From Pseudopyrenochaeta lycopersici (taxonomy: Eukaryota > Ascomycota > Dothideomycetes > Pleosporales > Pseudopyrenochaetaceae), in the NCBI GenBank assembly GCA_003313425.1, contig NHZP01000138.1:1-24236 (forward strand): 24,236 nucleotides of DNA, written 5' to 3'. Numbering within the stretch: position 1 is the stretch's first letter; each line of letters begins with the position of its first letter. Position numbers and translations under genes: made by a program. The notes under the pieces are model-generated. The model ran no database searches. It worked only from the letters and a program-made list of their open reading frames with translations, and was not told where the DNA came from. Shown piece by piece: positions 1-10,661 of this stretch.

Positions 1-156
1 AAAACGAGCCCAAGGTGACGAAGTCTGAGTTGCAAGGCGTTGAAGGTGTCGCACCTTTTCAAAAAAAAAATAGCTCTGGATCTAACATGCCTCATTAAGT
101 TATTGTTCTTGTTTTGCTCTCTGCAGCAGTTATCACTACTGTTATTACTGCGTCAC

Positions 157-2634
157 ATGACATCACTATTACCTCTTACGGTTGACGCTTTACGGTCATT
201 TGAGGGGAGAAGGTTGCTCTATCTGCTCCTTCAACATGCTCTGCACTGTCTGCACCACTCTCCGCGGTAGGGCCCTGAAATAATTCTCTTGCACTTATAC
301 TAACCTTTCTCTGAATAGGATGGCCGAGCTTTCGTCGCCAATGAGTCCCATTATACCGATTCGGACCACGATTGGTCGTGGGTGCAATGGAGGTTGCTTC
401 CCGGACATTCAATCCCTTTGTCACGTTCAATGAAGAGGATTCGAGGATGGTTCTGGGCGTTTGGCGCACCGACAGAGGAGCAGGGACGAAGAAAAGATTC
501 TGGCTCTGTAAGGAATGTCATCTGGCTGGGAAGGTGGCCATTACAACACCGACAATGGTACCTCTGCCGTGAATACACATTTACGAGATATCCATCATCT
601 GGCCTGGGATAAAGACAACAAAGAAGTTATCGACGATACCTCAAAGAGGTGGCTCTGGACAATGAAAGGCAAGCCCGCTCCCTCTACGGCGGATGCTGCT
701 AGCCTCGACGCGTCTATTCCTCGAGAACAGGAAATCATGAACTATTTAGCGCGAGAATTTGATACGAATCGATTCCAGAGGCTTCTCGTTCGTTGGATTG
801 TCTATGACAATGTCTCCTTTCGTCAAGTTGATAGTGCAGCGTTCCGTGAGCTCATTAGATACCTCTCTTCCCGTGCGGAACCGGCAATGCCTTCCCATAC
901 CACGATTTCGGCCTGGGTAGCTCATGGTTTTGAGCTTCATAAAGCGACAGTGAAGAAGGAGTTGAAAGATGCTTCGAGTAAAGTCCACTTCGCATTTGAT
1001 CTCTGGACCTCCGGAAACCTATTATCCCTCAACGGCATTGTCGCTCACTTTCTCAACAAGGACTTTAAGGCTCGATGCATCCTTCTCTCGACTCCAGAGC
1101 AACTGGGCTCACACGCAGGTATCAACATCGCCGATGGGTCAGCAAGGTTATCGACGACTTTGAGGTCATGAACAAGATAGGATACTTTGTGCTTGACAAC
1201 GCTTCGAACAACGATACGGCAATGGATGCTCTTGCAGAGACGTATGGTTTTGATGCAATTAAACGACGCCTTCGCTGCTCTGGCCATATTATCAATCTCA
1301 TTGCTCGCCATCTTCTTTTCGGCGTGGACCCAGATTTATTCGAAATGGAGGATCAGATGCCAAATAACATCAAAGAGAGTTTGAGGCATTGGAGAAAAAA
1401 CGGACCGGTCGGCAAACTTCACAACCTGGTTGTTTTGGACGTATTCAAGCCCCCAACGACGAGCTAGATGGATCGCAGGTAAGTTTACTGCCCTTCCGGC
1501 AAATTCAGTTCTTAATGTACCGTAGCACAGCAGAAATACATCGAAGAATCCGATGGTGAGGCCGATAAAGCCGACCTCAAGACTTACGAGCTCTGCCGAG
1601 ACAACAATACACGCTGGAATAGCGTCTATAATATGCTCCGTCGTGCGAATAAACTCCGCAATGCTCTCGATTATTGGCTTGAATCAGAAGAGAGACTGAT
1701 CAAACGGAACAATGCCAAGGGTACAAAGTTGCCAGTTGAGGATGCAGCAATCTGCAAGGACATCTTCACAGATAGGTTAACGGAAAAGGACTGGGACATA
1801 CTCTCCGAGTATGAAAGACTGCTCAGGCCATGTTATGAGGCGACGCTAGATCTACAGGGTCGACCAGGTGATGGTACATCCAGCGGGCTGACAAACGTCA
1901 TTCAGGATATCGAGTATATTCTCGAAGAGCTGACTGCTGTTTATGCCTCATACGAATCTGCAGCAGAAGACATTATTCAAGGGGAATGGCATTTCAAGGC
2001 CCAAATCAAGCTTGCAATCGACAAAGCTCAACAGTATTACCAGAAGCTTGGAGACTCGCCTGTCTACCTTGCCGCCGTCGTTCTTGATCCTGCGAAGAAC
2101 TGGGATTATCTCGAAGCGTTCTGGAACAAGCAGCCGAAGTGGATCAAAGACGGGCAGAGAGCAGTCAAAAGGCTCTGGCTTGACAGCTACAAGCAACAGC
2201 CCATTTCAGATGCCCTTTCGCCCCAAAAGAAGAACCCGCGCGATGGTGAGCCCACGGGCATTCAAGCGTATCGAATGAGAGGTATCAAAGCTGCGCAGAC
2301 AGCTAACCGTGAGAAGAGAAGGGATGAATATGACCGCTATTGCACTCAAGGGCAGATCGAGTGTGACGAGCCAATCGCCTGGTGGACAACGACTGGCAAA
2401 GCCCAGTATCCGCAGCTTGCGCAGATGGCTATCGATATCCTCAGTATTCCGGCAATGAGCGACGAGCCAGAAAGAATATTTAGTAGATTGGGCATGATGA
2501 TAACTGACCGCCGCAATCATCTACAGTGTAGTACAGCACAGGCAGCACAGTGTCTGTATTCATGGGACAAAGGCCGGTATTATCGACATAAAGGCAAAAG
2601 CCGGTTGAATGAGAAAAGGTGTCATATTTTGTAG
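157..2634 (+). mobile_element. Decayed hAT-superfamily transposase (BED finger to hAT dimerisation domain)
   Basis: A cut-and-paste DNA transposase broken across reading frames. The pieces in order: a possible start at 157 with an intron about 267-318 (branch ATACTAACC); MKRIRGWFWAFG (about 430-465, frame 1); the BED-finger half WLCKEC (501-518, frame 3); the other half THLRDIH (frame 2, through about 600); then FDLWTSG near 995, where the first catalytic Asp of hAT enzymes sits; YFVLDNASNNDTAMDAL (frame 1, about 1180-1230) with the second Asp; CSGHIINLIA, the conserved C..H motif; SSPQRRARWIAG (frame 2, 1440-1480); a probable 47-nt intron 1479-1525; and a long final segment 1531-2634. This last segment ends in the hAT C-terminal dimerisation region (SIPAMSDEPERIFS, then DRRNHL). 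Frame changes lie near 486-496, 516-533, 1131-1138 and 1433-1436, so the copy cannot make transposase. Terminal inverted repeats and the 8-bp target duplication were not located; the 5' end may lie at or beyond the window edge. Confidence 0.85.
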
Positions 2635-2765
2635 CAAGATCTCTCCATCATACTTTAGATTAATCCATTCCAACCATTTTCTAACGAAATTATCCCCATG
2701 GGCGTTGTGGAGATTTCCATAATACACATTGATCACCCGCTCAGACCACTATGGCTGAGGCTGAA

Positions 2766-2831
2766 TGGATTGAACTGGATTGGATTTGGATTGGACTGGA
2801 TACCCCTGGATTTTGTGGCGTTGGATTGGAT
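2766..2831. repeat. TGGAT-rich array, candidate hAT subterminal repeats
   Basis: The pentamer TGGAT occurs eight times in 66 bp (starts 2766, 2776, 2781, 2787, 2797, 2807, 2822, 2827), several as TGGATTGG. It lies about 130 bp beyond the transposase stop. hAT elements typically carry clustered short subterminal motifs that their transposase binds, so this array may be the 3' subterminal region. No matching cluster was seen in bases 1-156. Confidence 0.5.
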
Positions 2832-2852
2832 CGACGATCCGTTCCATCCATT

Positions 2853-2871
2853 GGCCACACTGGTTGTGGCC
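2853..2871. repeat. Perfect 7-bp stem inverted repeat
   Basis: GGCCACA (2853-2859) and TGTGGCC (2865-2871) flank a 5-base loop CTGGT. It sits just past the TGGAT array, in what is probably the 3' flank or subterminal region of the hAT element. A role in transposition is only an inference. Confidence 0.45.
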
Positions 2872-3097
2872 AGACTAGCCAAACACCTCCCAAGTCATCC
2901 TCAGACATCTTTTCTAAAGAAGCGAACTCTAGTTGTATGTAGGCAAATGATCTATCAGGGCATCTAGGCGCAACCGTAATCGTTGGTGGGTGGCGGAAAA
3001 CCAAGACCCAAAACATCCATGGTCTTCTTGTGCTGCGCCATTTCTCCCAATGTGAGACTGTCTTCGTTGTCGCTTTTCTTATCCACTTCCAGCATCC

Positions 3098-3155
3098 TCA
3101 ATCGCATCGTCAATCGCATCCTAATCGCATCCTAATCGCATCCTCAATCGCATCC
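3098..3155. repeat. 11-12 bp tandem repeat, five units
   Basis: Five consecutive units of TCAATCGCATCS or TAATCGCATCC differ by the presence of one C and by one base. It lies in non-coding DNA between the hAT relic and the next gene. The rest of 2872-3728 shows no convincing gene: the ORFs over the repeat are repetitive and have no domain. Confidence 0.8.
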
Positions 3156-3728
3156 CCAGTCATCTCGCCCATTCATGCGGCAATGCTTGATTTGCGCTGT
3201 GCAACGGCGTCCATCATGTTTAGCATCGTCCAAGGAACGGTGTGACGTGCCTCTAGTGGTTCCGCAACATTCATACACATTGTGGACTGCTAACTTAGAG
3301 GCAACGAGTATATGGCCGTACGCGAGCCTGGAGCCTTGTCTCGCTGCCACTTCACGATGGATGTAGCGTCGTGGTGAGCGGAACAAGATGGAGATCTATC
3401 CGCTCTAGTGTCGCGCACCACACCCTCAGACACTATAAGTTGGACCTAATGCTGTAGGGCCAGACCAGAGGCTGATATTAGCAGCTGTGTCAGTGCATCA
3501 GGTTATCTGATTTAGAGCTGATGTGGTAGTCGGTACCTGTAAAATTGATAAGCAATCATCATCAAGAGGTAAGTGAGACGTGTGCATCAGCGTCGTTGGA
3601 TTGCGCCGTGCTGCTGGAGCGCATGGTAAGAATTACAAGCACCATAAATGTACGCAACAGTCGAATGCGAGTATATGAAGCGGCTATTATCCTTTCCTAA
3701 GCATCCCACTACTCCATCTCACCCCGTC

Positions 3729-5502
3729 ATGACTCAACCGTCTCTCCTGTTCGTGGCTAGCTCTCTGCTGAGCTACAGCACGGCCTTATCGGAGAGCCCC
3801 TCCATCGCGGCGTCTGTACCTTCGACCTTTGAGCAGTATTGTTTTACTAGGTCTGGCGGTCCGTTTCCTGCCGACAGCATATGGCCGTCCGTTACGATGA
3901 TCTACAGTGGTATCACACTGACTACCACCCCCATCACGGTCACCATGAGCGATGCCATCCCTACAATAGCACCTGTAGCCTCAATCAGCAGCCTCGATAT
4001 CAGTGGATCTGAAAATCCGAATGCTGCACCCAGCGTGCCCACGAGCACATTTGTAGCGAGCTTCAGTGAGAGTTCGGCAAGCTTTGAGACTGCCTCGCTG
4101 AGCCTTGCTTCTGATCAGGACGCGTCGTTTCGCAGCTCTCTTGCTTCAGTTGTTGGTCAAAGCACGACTACCACGACTTCAATTCTGGAATTTAGCAGCA
4201 TTTCTGTGACCGCAAGCCCTGCGACGATCGTGGGTCCTGGCAACAGCCTTGCCACAGAACCTGGTATGACCGTCGGTCGAAATACGACTGACACGAGTCG
4301 TAATGGATGGGCAGCAAGCACTCAAGCCTTTTCCACAGCACTCACGGGTACTGGACTCGGTCGTAGCGCATCGGGGTCTTCCCTTGCTTGGACAGCTAAT
4401 AGCAGGGGCTCTATAATGACTGCCATCAGTGATGCTTCATCATTCAACAGTGTCCCCACACAGACAGCCCGCGGTACATACTCCTAGCTCGATAGAACAA
4501 GAAGAAGGATCAGCCTCTGCAGGCCTCTCTCTGCCGACGGGGCAGTCATCTGTCCCGATGTTCAGCAATGGGAATGCAACGATAGCCCTATCTCCGCCGG
4601 CTGTAGACGCCCTCCAATTGGCCCAATTTATGAAGAACTTGGGTGTTTCGGATGTTTAACGCAAGCAGATTATATGCCACGCGGTGGACTGAGAACCGAA
4701 ATGATGCTTCCATGCTGGCAAAGTTGATTAGTGACATTTCTATGGTAAGTCATGCTACCTTCGTGCTATTCTACCCAGCATCCACTTACTTACGCGATTG
4801 AAACAGCAAGACCAAACGCAGTTGAACACTTTGCGCGACCTGCTTCATCGATCAGGTGGCCGAGATGTGCCCGCTTGTCGCTATCTCCTCCCTAGCAACG
4901 CTACCGAGTTAGTTTCGCTTATGGGCGCTTTGAAATCTGTCGAGCTAGGTGTCTTCATGTCTCTGTCAGAATCGCTGCCTCCCTCAGACACTTCAGCCAG
5001 CATTCTGCTGTCCAGCATCGCCAGTGTCGCTGCCAAACAGAATGCCCTCCTCCGTACTTACACAAACCGTAACGCTAGTATAGAATCATTCGACACCCCT
5101 TCATCAGACACGTGGGCATATAATGTTGCTCTCGAGTTCGTTCAGCCAGGATCGTGCACCCTCGAACTACCCCTTCCCATCTTGCCGATGCTCACCATGA
5201 ACAACAAGACTGCTGGACATGCGAGTCCTGGCGCTAACGCCACATTCAGCTGGGATGCCGCTGGCAGATCTGCCGCTTCTCGGTCGGGCAAGCCGTTGTT
5301 CGTAGCATGGGTCAATCAGGTGGGTCTCCCAGTGTTTACCTCATTGACGACATTGGGAGATGGAATGGGGACAACACGTGTACCGCTGGGGCTTTCTGGA
5401 ACGGCATTTGCGGTACTTACAGCACAGCCAGGACTCACAACTATCGATGAATTGACAGACGCTACACTCGCTGGCCCAGTCGTTGTCAGTCTTCAATTGT
5501 GA
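3729..5502 (+). pseudogene. Secreted Ser/Thr-rich ferritin-like (Rds1-type) protein, frameshifted
   Basis: The start at 3729 is chosen because it opens directly into a signal peptide (MTQPSLLFVASSLLSYSTA); an in-frame ATG at 3648 would bury it. Exon 1 (3729-4473) encodes a Ser/Thr-rich, probably O-glycosylated stalk. Intron 1 is 4474-4522 (GTACAT to TGCAG, 49 nt). Exon 2 (4523-4744) starts the helical domain (DALQLAQFMKNLGVS). Intron 2 is 4745-4806 (GTAAGT to AACAG, 62 nt). Exon 3 (4807-5502) carries VPACRYLLP, LKSVELGVF, VAAKQNALLR and the C-terminal AGPVVVSLQL. The order matches fungal secreted ferritin-like proteins of the Rds1 type. Near 4650-4652 one extra base moves the frame from 1 to 2: GVS should run into MFNASRLY, but the literal frame stops after GVSDV at about 4659. 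Without that base the protein would be 553 aa. The ferritin-style E..H pair of the second half reads A..Q here. The family call rests on motif order only; the frame break may be decay or a base error. Confidence 0.6.
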
Positions 5503-7185
5503 TGCGTGCTCTAAGCTGCGTCTGTTACTGGCATTAGCATACGATCCGATGGCGGCGGCATATCTTTTTCTAGCAATAGGTGCACGCGCCGAATGTCTAC
5601 AGCATACTTCATCCCTACGTACTTCGCAATCGATGGTGCTGCTAGATCCGGGGTGCTCTCAATAGCGACGGTGCAAGTATTTCGGAACCCTGCTTGGGAT
5701 GGACAACCTTGTGTAGTAATCAGACTTGTGAAGGAACCAGTGAACGAACAACTCTGGTTCAGAGGATGCTTCCACATGTCACGCAGTCTAGATTGGACGA
5801 CTTTACTCAACACTAAATCGATGATGTGTGTTGAATAAAGCTTGGCTGCTGAAAAGGTTTCGTAGACAAATCGGAATGGTGCTATTCATGTTGGTTAGTG
5901 TCAGATAAAATGCGTTATCTGGCGCGATGGATTATAGTTGAACGCGATAATCGAGTGGGTGGTCAAAAAATGATTATTGTTGTGTCTGTCTTTTTGTTCC
6001 TTGCTATTTTGTCCTTTTTATCTAGTGTGTGTGTGCCAAGTGGTTACACCCGAGCTCTGTACTACAAAGCAGTATCGCGTACCCTCGCTGCTGTGCTGTA
6101 GATCTAACAGCATACTCTTTCCGGGCACGCACCTTGTATCTGACAGTTAGCAAGGAAAATGGACTCTCTCTGCAGGTTGAAGTGTGGCCGAAAGTGACAA
6201 TAATTATGACACATTGTAATAAACACGGTCTGTAAGCTTCCAAGCTTGTCGGATGTACTGGAGTGAAGGTGTCAGATTAGAGGCATAAAAGTTGAAGTAC
6301 AAGAATACTGCATCGTCGACAGTATCACCTATGTATCACCGATGTATCAGGTCTGTGTTTAAAGAAGAGAGAGAACAGAACCAACGAAAAACACAATCAA
6401 TACAATGATGATCAACACATAATCCATTATGGCAATCATCAATTTCTGCTAAGCGCATTTCAGCATTTTATCTGACAGAAGGACGTACCCACTGTAGCAG
6501 GCATGGACTAATTATACACAAGGGAGCGAGCGAATGGCATAAACGGCGGAATTGCTGGAGCCAGTGTCACATGCGAGGCTCGAAACAAGGTATTCGTCAG
6601 GTCGTCACCACGCTTCTTTATGCTTGATAAGAATCTGTGTAAGCATCTATGCTTGAGCCTTGATTATCAGTTTGTGGGGATTCGTGTCCTATTTGGCCTT
6701 GGGAACACAGGTATTGGTGCCCTGCAAAGATGCTACGAAATTATACTTGTTAGCATGTGGTGTTGATGAGCGCCAGTAAATGCGAGATGCTGCCGAGTAA
6801 TACCTAGCCACGATCGTGTGGTAGCGGGAAAATCAGCACAAGCAGGCGGTACAACATTGCTGCGCAGACGCGTTACAATACACTCTACCGGTCAAGGTAA
6901 AGCTGTACCCTCACTCGTTCCAGAAAAGTGTGCGTCAGTCAGGGATGGGCAAAGTTGAAAGGTGGAGAAGTACTCTTTGATGAGAACCTATGGGTGCACA
7001 ACTTATCTCAAGTGATGAATCAATAAGTACAAGAACGCCATCATGCTACAAACGTGGCAAGCCGAGCAGTGACTGCAGGCTTGATTACTGCACAACTGTG
7101 CCTGCATCATTCTGACGCCTCTTGCTCAGAAATCTCCCATGTGCTGACGTTGCCGTTTGAGCCAGTCTTGCATCGACGTGACCAA
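5503..7185. other. Intergenic stretch without a supported gene
   Basis: The region separates the ferritin-like gene from the convergent CAX gene. ORFs of 60-100 codons on both strands (for example 5593-5838 + and 5511-5813 -) overlap each other and show no domain, signal peptide or splice-supported extension. AATAAA motifs occur near 5834 (TTGAATAAAGC) and 6219. The first could be a poly(A) signal for the upstream gene, though it lies over 300 bp beyond the stop. Confidence 0.5.
6322..6351. repeat. Short 11-bp tandem repeat, three units
   Basis: Three units of GTATCACCNAT follow each other directly, the last one truncated and ending in CAGG. It is a small local duplication in non-coding DNA with no evident function. 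Confidence 0.6.
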
Positions 7186-8663
7186 TCAAGTGGAGACCAA
7201 AGTAGAGCTAGCATAGAGGATGTACAAAGTCAGCAGAGCCGTCCCCGATAGCCTAAGATGCATGTTAGTCGTGAGAGTTGAGCAGAATGTTTCGTCCTTA
7301 CCAGTCATCACCAGCTGCTTGGATGGCGTAGATGGGTAAGAGGACAGCTATACCGAGTATCGCAATCTGGAAATTGTTCAAGAACATGATGTCTACTCCC
7401 GAGTTAGTGACCCAGCCAAAAAGAATGGAAGCAGGTACCACGAAACAAAGCAACCGGAAGGTCGTTGTCATCGCTCCACAAACTACTTGACCAGAATCCA
7501 GGCCGGATGAGCACCAACGGCCGTGCAGGTACATAGCGCTGAGCCCAGCTGAGGTTATGAAGGAGGGGGCGACAAGGTAACCAACATGCAGTGGAGATTT
7601 CCAACTCGTCACATCGGTGGGCGAAATTGCATTGACTAGGTAGAAGCATGAGCCGAGACTCGCTCCACATGAGAGCAGCAATATGACTGTTGTGAGAGCA
7701 CTGTCCCAGAGCTTGCGATTGTTGCCCACGGAGTCGGACGCATTTGGTAAAAGTAAGCGTTCACAAAGCCATTCTTCCCTTTGGACCTGAATTCGATGAG
7801 CCATGGCGGATGTGATGCGCCTGCTCATTCCACGATTGAGGGGTTTGGTACCGTCTTTGATATCCTGAGGGTAGACCATCCTTAGCAGTCCACGTGCCTG
7901 GAGCGGATAGCTGATGTGTATTTGGCAGAGGAAGACGAGGTGGCACACGAACAGCAGCGACAACAGTACGGCGGTAATGTGACCGTTGCGTGAACCAATG
8001 TCAACATCTCCTGCATCTATAGTAAGTGTGCTGTGCGGCGCGTAAGATTGAAGATTCCTACCTCCCAAGCCAGTGCCGAAGACTGAAAGGCCCAGTGACA
8101 AAGCAACGCAAAAAGGTATCACGCGGCAATGCATTGATGCCAACAGCAATGGATAGCTTGTTTCACGGATGTGATGGCCTCCATGGATGAAGCAGATGCC
8201 GAGTAAGAGCAGATGATTGATGGCAACTGTGCCTATCACGAAGGCTTGCACAATATTGGCCTGGCCCTTCCAGACTGCGATAACGGCGAGGGAAGCTTCC
8301 GTCCAGTTGCTATAGGCATGAACAAAACGTTGGCCAAGATTGGGAGGTGTCGGCTTACCTGAGAAGTGCCTCAAAAAGTATCGCGCAATTTGAGCGTTTG
8401 CGGTGTAGAAGGATTACGACGAGCTCTAGTACAACGAGCTTCTGTACCGTTGTTGTGGTTAGAACGGCCAGCAGAGCGAAACAAAATCGAGTTGTGGAAC
8501 TCGCGGATGAGACAGAGAGCACGAATGAGACGACAAAGACTACGGTAGCTGTGAAGCAAAGGAACCAGAACGATGCTCGCGCTGGTAAGTGTTCTGCTGG
8601 CCTATGCCACACGCGTCGCAAAAGCGTACGTAATTTCCGCATCGGTATGCAACAACCGAACAT
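7186..8663 (-). CDS. CAX-family cation/proton antiporter homologue, degenerate second alpha repeat
   Basis: Four exons join to an exact 444-aa frame: 8663-8359, 8309-8062, 8016-7302 and 7252-7186, with introns of 49, 45 and 49 nt. The last intron has a CTAAC branch point. The protein is a multi-pass membrane protein of normal CAX length. Two N-terminal membrane segments come first (residues about 30-80), then SNWTEASLAVIAVWKGQ and NIVQAFVIGTV, which match the alpha-1 repeat (family form GNxxELI...ALxxGE...VQASLLGS), then HLLLLGICFIHGG. A stretch matching the family's SRGTA..LL..Y..YLVFQ..TH segment follows (SRNGHITAVLLSLLFVCHLV). After a hydrophilic loop, FVVPASILFGWV, PIYAIQAAGDDW and LSGTALLTLYILY match the CAX C-terminus. 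Family members usually exchange Ca2+ or other cations for protons at the vacuole. The usual alpha-2 GNAAEH motif appears here as ITSAGL, so transport may be lost. The start at 8663 is the first in-frame Met; an upstream exon cannot be excluded. Confidence 0.75.
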
Positions 8664-9229
8664 GACTTGGAAATCGCCTTTTCGGACGCCTTATATTGAA
8701 GTTTGCGCAGAGAGGGACTTCTACTTCGCTGTCGGTTACCATTTGCTGTAAGGAAAGTACCACAATCGCTTTCGGCATAAGCAATAGCGAATGATGCGAA
8801 AGATGGTGCTGATGTTTTAGCCTAATGGTCATGTAACATCATCTTCATCGGAGAGAGACCAGTAAGCACCAAGATAGGTCTATATCTATTCATCTTGTCG
8901 GGCTATTCGTCCGCAATCATTTGTGTGTAAGCATATTCCGCTGAACTGTAGAAACCTCGCGTGGCAGAGCATACTTACGACTTTCCACGAATACGAAAAG
9001 AGGTGATGAAAGGCCGCGGTTAGGTTTTCCAGTACAAATGATGCGAGGGCATGGGAGACTCTCGTCGTGGACTGAAACATGTCAGATTGGTCTTGCGTCA
9101 TTGAAAAAGGTATCGTGGGTTCAGAATCATGCAGTCACTAGGGATGGGCCTTGTCACCGGCAACGTGTCTTTGTAGTTAGATACATAGAAGGATCTCAGA
9201 CAGTTCAATGTTCGGTCTGTATTGTGATC
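8664..9229. other. Gap between two minus-strand genes
   Basis: This is presumably the promoter and 5' region of the CAX-like gene plus the 3' flank of the coiled-coil gene. A minus-strand ORF at 8886-9101 and another at 8602-8832 have no recognisable domain. I tested joining the latter to the CAX first exon with a GTACGC donor near 8630, but the phases do not match. Confidence 0.4.
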
Positions 9230-9838
9230 TCAGCTGGAGCGCCTTCTTTTCCAACTACGCACATCTAGGTCATCGATGGCTTCATGGTGTTTCCTTTTTC
9301 TGCGAACACTGTGCGCTACGTTTTCCGTTACATGGCCATGCTGAGACTTATCGCACTCGAATGTGGTAGCTTTATGTACTGTTTCACGCAACTGTAGGTC
9401 GAACTGCGCTTCCTGCTTGTTATCAGACCATAGATGGAAGATCAAGTCTTCCAACTCCGTCGTCTTCTCCATGACGTACACCTGCTGCTGTACCAACTCC
9501 TGCTGTGTTTCTCGGAGTACGTCGCTAGCTGCGGTATATTTGCCCTCGAGCCAGCGACACTGTGCCTCCAGGAATCGAATGCGCTTGGACTGCTTGTCGC
9601 TTTTGGTCTGCTCAACATTGCGGGTGCTATTCAGGTGTTGATATGACTCTGTTACCGTCGTGTCGTCATGACGCGTAGAACCCACCAAGTTGCTCTGTGG
9701 ACTGGTGCTATCCATTTTATGTCGTGCAGGGGATCCTGGCTCTCTAGACGAGCAGCTGATGCTTCGGTTGCTTGAGTGCCGAGGCGTGGCCGATACAAAA
9801 ATAAGATACATTTGGCGACAATTGATCGCTTTTAGCAC
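9230..9838 (-). CDS. Hypothetical coiled-coil protein with basic C-terminus
   Basis: A single uninterrupted frame of 202 codons. An internal Met (codon at 9715-9713, followed by DSTSPQSN) is an equally good start and would give about 161 aa. The centre, roughly residues 83-140, is rich in charged residues and Gln with leucines spaced as in a coiled coil (IRFLEAQCRWLEG, later VLRETQQELVQQQV). The C-terminus holds two basic clusters, VRRKRKHH and WKRRRSS, which look like nuclear localisation signals. The N-terminus is Ser/Pro-rich. This layout recalls a small bZIP-like or chromatin-associated protein, but no proper basic region sits directly before the heptads, so I do not assign bZIP. No introns are needed. 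The unbroken length and the biased but orderly composition argue that it is real. Confidence 0.5.
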   Translation of the reverse strand: MLKAINCRQMYLIFVSATPRHSSNRSISCSSREPGSPARHKMDSTSPQSNLVGSTRHDDTTVTESYQHLNSTRNVEQTKSDKQSKRIRFLEAQCRWLEGKYTAASDVLRETQQELVQQQVYVMEKTTELEDLIFHLWSDNKQEAQFDLQLRETVHKATTFECDKSQHGHVTENVAHSVRRKRKHHEAIDDLDVRSWKRRRSS

Positions 9839-10661
9839 TGAGGTAGTTCAAGACAGGAACGTTCGATGATGGCTGCAGCTCTACGGCGTATAGGGGTGAG
9901 TCAACCGAGAGGATCACCTCCGCGGATCAGCCATTTCCCGTTCTTGCGCACCTAAGCTATGACTTAGGCGGGAAGCCACAGCACAATCAACAAGAAGCTG
10001 TTAGCACCGCCAGTAAACTATATGCCTTAAAAAACCTTTTGTGTATGCTTCTTCAACTCTCTTTTTTATTTCGTGACTTCTGTTGATCTTTTCCACCTTC
10101 AGACGGCAGGCACCGTGGGCAGATCGCAGAGTACGAAGATATGGGGTCCACTAACTTGCAGTATATGCAGCTTGTTCGGCTTCTGGGCCTTTTGTGCGAC
10201 GAATGATCCCAGATTGATGCGGTTTTTAGGGCAGCGAAGCAATGTGCTTACATAAGAGTATGAAGAAATGACACTGTTTCCCATATGCGGAGGTAATAGC
10301 TTTTCATGAGCAACGGGGATTCGTCCTCCGTCATGGCTGATTATCAGCAACAGAGCTCGATATGACGAAAATTTCTGGCCTTGGGGATCGCGTTGCTCGA
10401 TTCCGCCTTGGGCAGAGTCATTCAATGTGGGGCACGAGTACCGTAACCAATAACGTAGTGCTTATGGCACCCGTGAGCTTTTACTATGCATCAGTCTACC
10501 AAGGACTGGAAATAAGAGAGACCGGGGCACACTATATGAACAGCGCTTCCCCTTGGCTCGGTGATGCGTCTTACCTTACATTTGACAAGCATTACACCAA
10601 TTGCTTGTTTTCAGATAAAGAACGCAAGATTTCCAATTCGAGCAAGCGGCCATCGAATGCT
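9839..10661. other. Intergenic stretch upstream of the small secreted protein gene
   Basis: The frame of the downstream gene stays open upstream as far as an ATG at 10362. The extra hundred codons (for example MTKISGLGDRVARFRLGQS) look like translated leader sequence and would mask the signal peptide at 10662. The antisense ORF at 10099-10425 shows no domain. No tRNA or strong promoter motif was seen. Confidence 0.4.

Noticed and set aside
3098..3155. Possible CRISPR-like array
   Set aside because: The units are 11-12 bp, contiguous and without spacers, in a eukaryotic context: a plain tandem repeat.
4440..4530. Apparent frameshift in the Ser/Thr-rich gene near its TACTCCTAG stop
   Set aside because: A 49-nt intron (4474-4522, GTACAT to TGCAG) joins the two frames in correct phase, so splicing explains it.
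5593..5838. 81-codon plus-strand ORF after the ferritin-like gene
   Set aside because: The ferritin-like protein already ends with a family-like AGPVVVSLQL; no splice sites link the ORF to it and no domain is visible.
7253..7301. Apparent stop of the CAX-like protein after AAGDDW
   Set aside because: The stop lies inside a donor GTAAGG. A 49-nt intron with a CTAAC branch leads to a final exon matching the family C-terminus.
8347..8751. 134-codon plus-strand ORF
   Set aside because: It is antisense to the first exon and intron of the CAX-like gene and lacks any domain.
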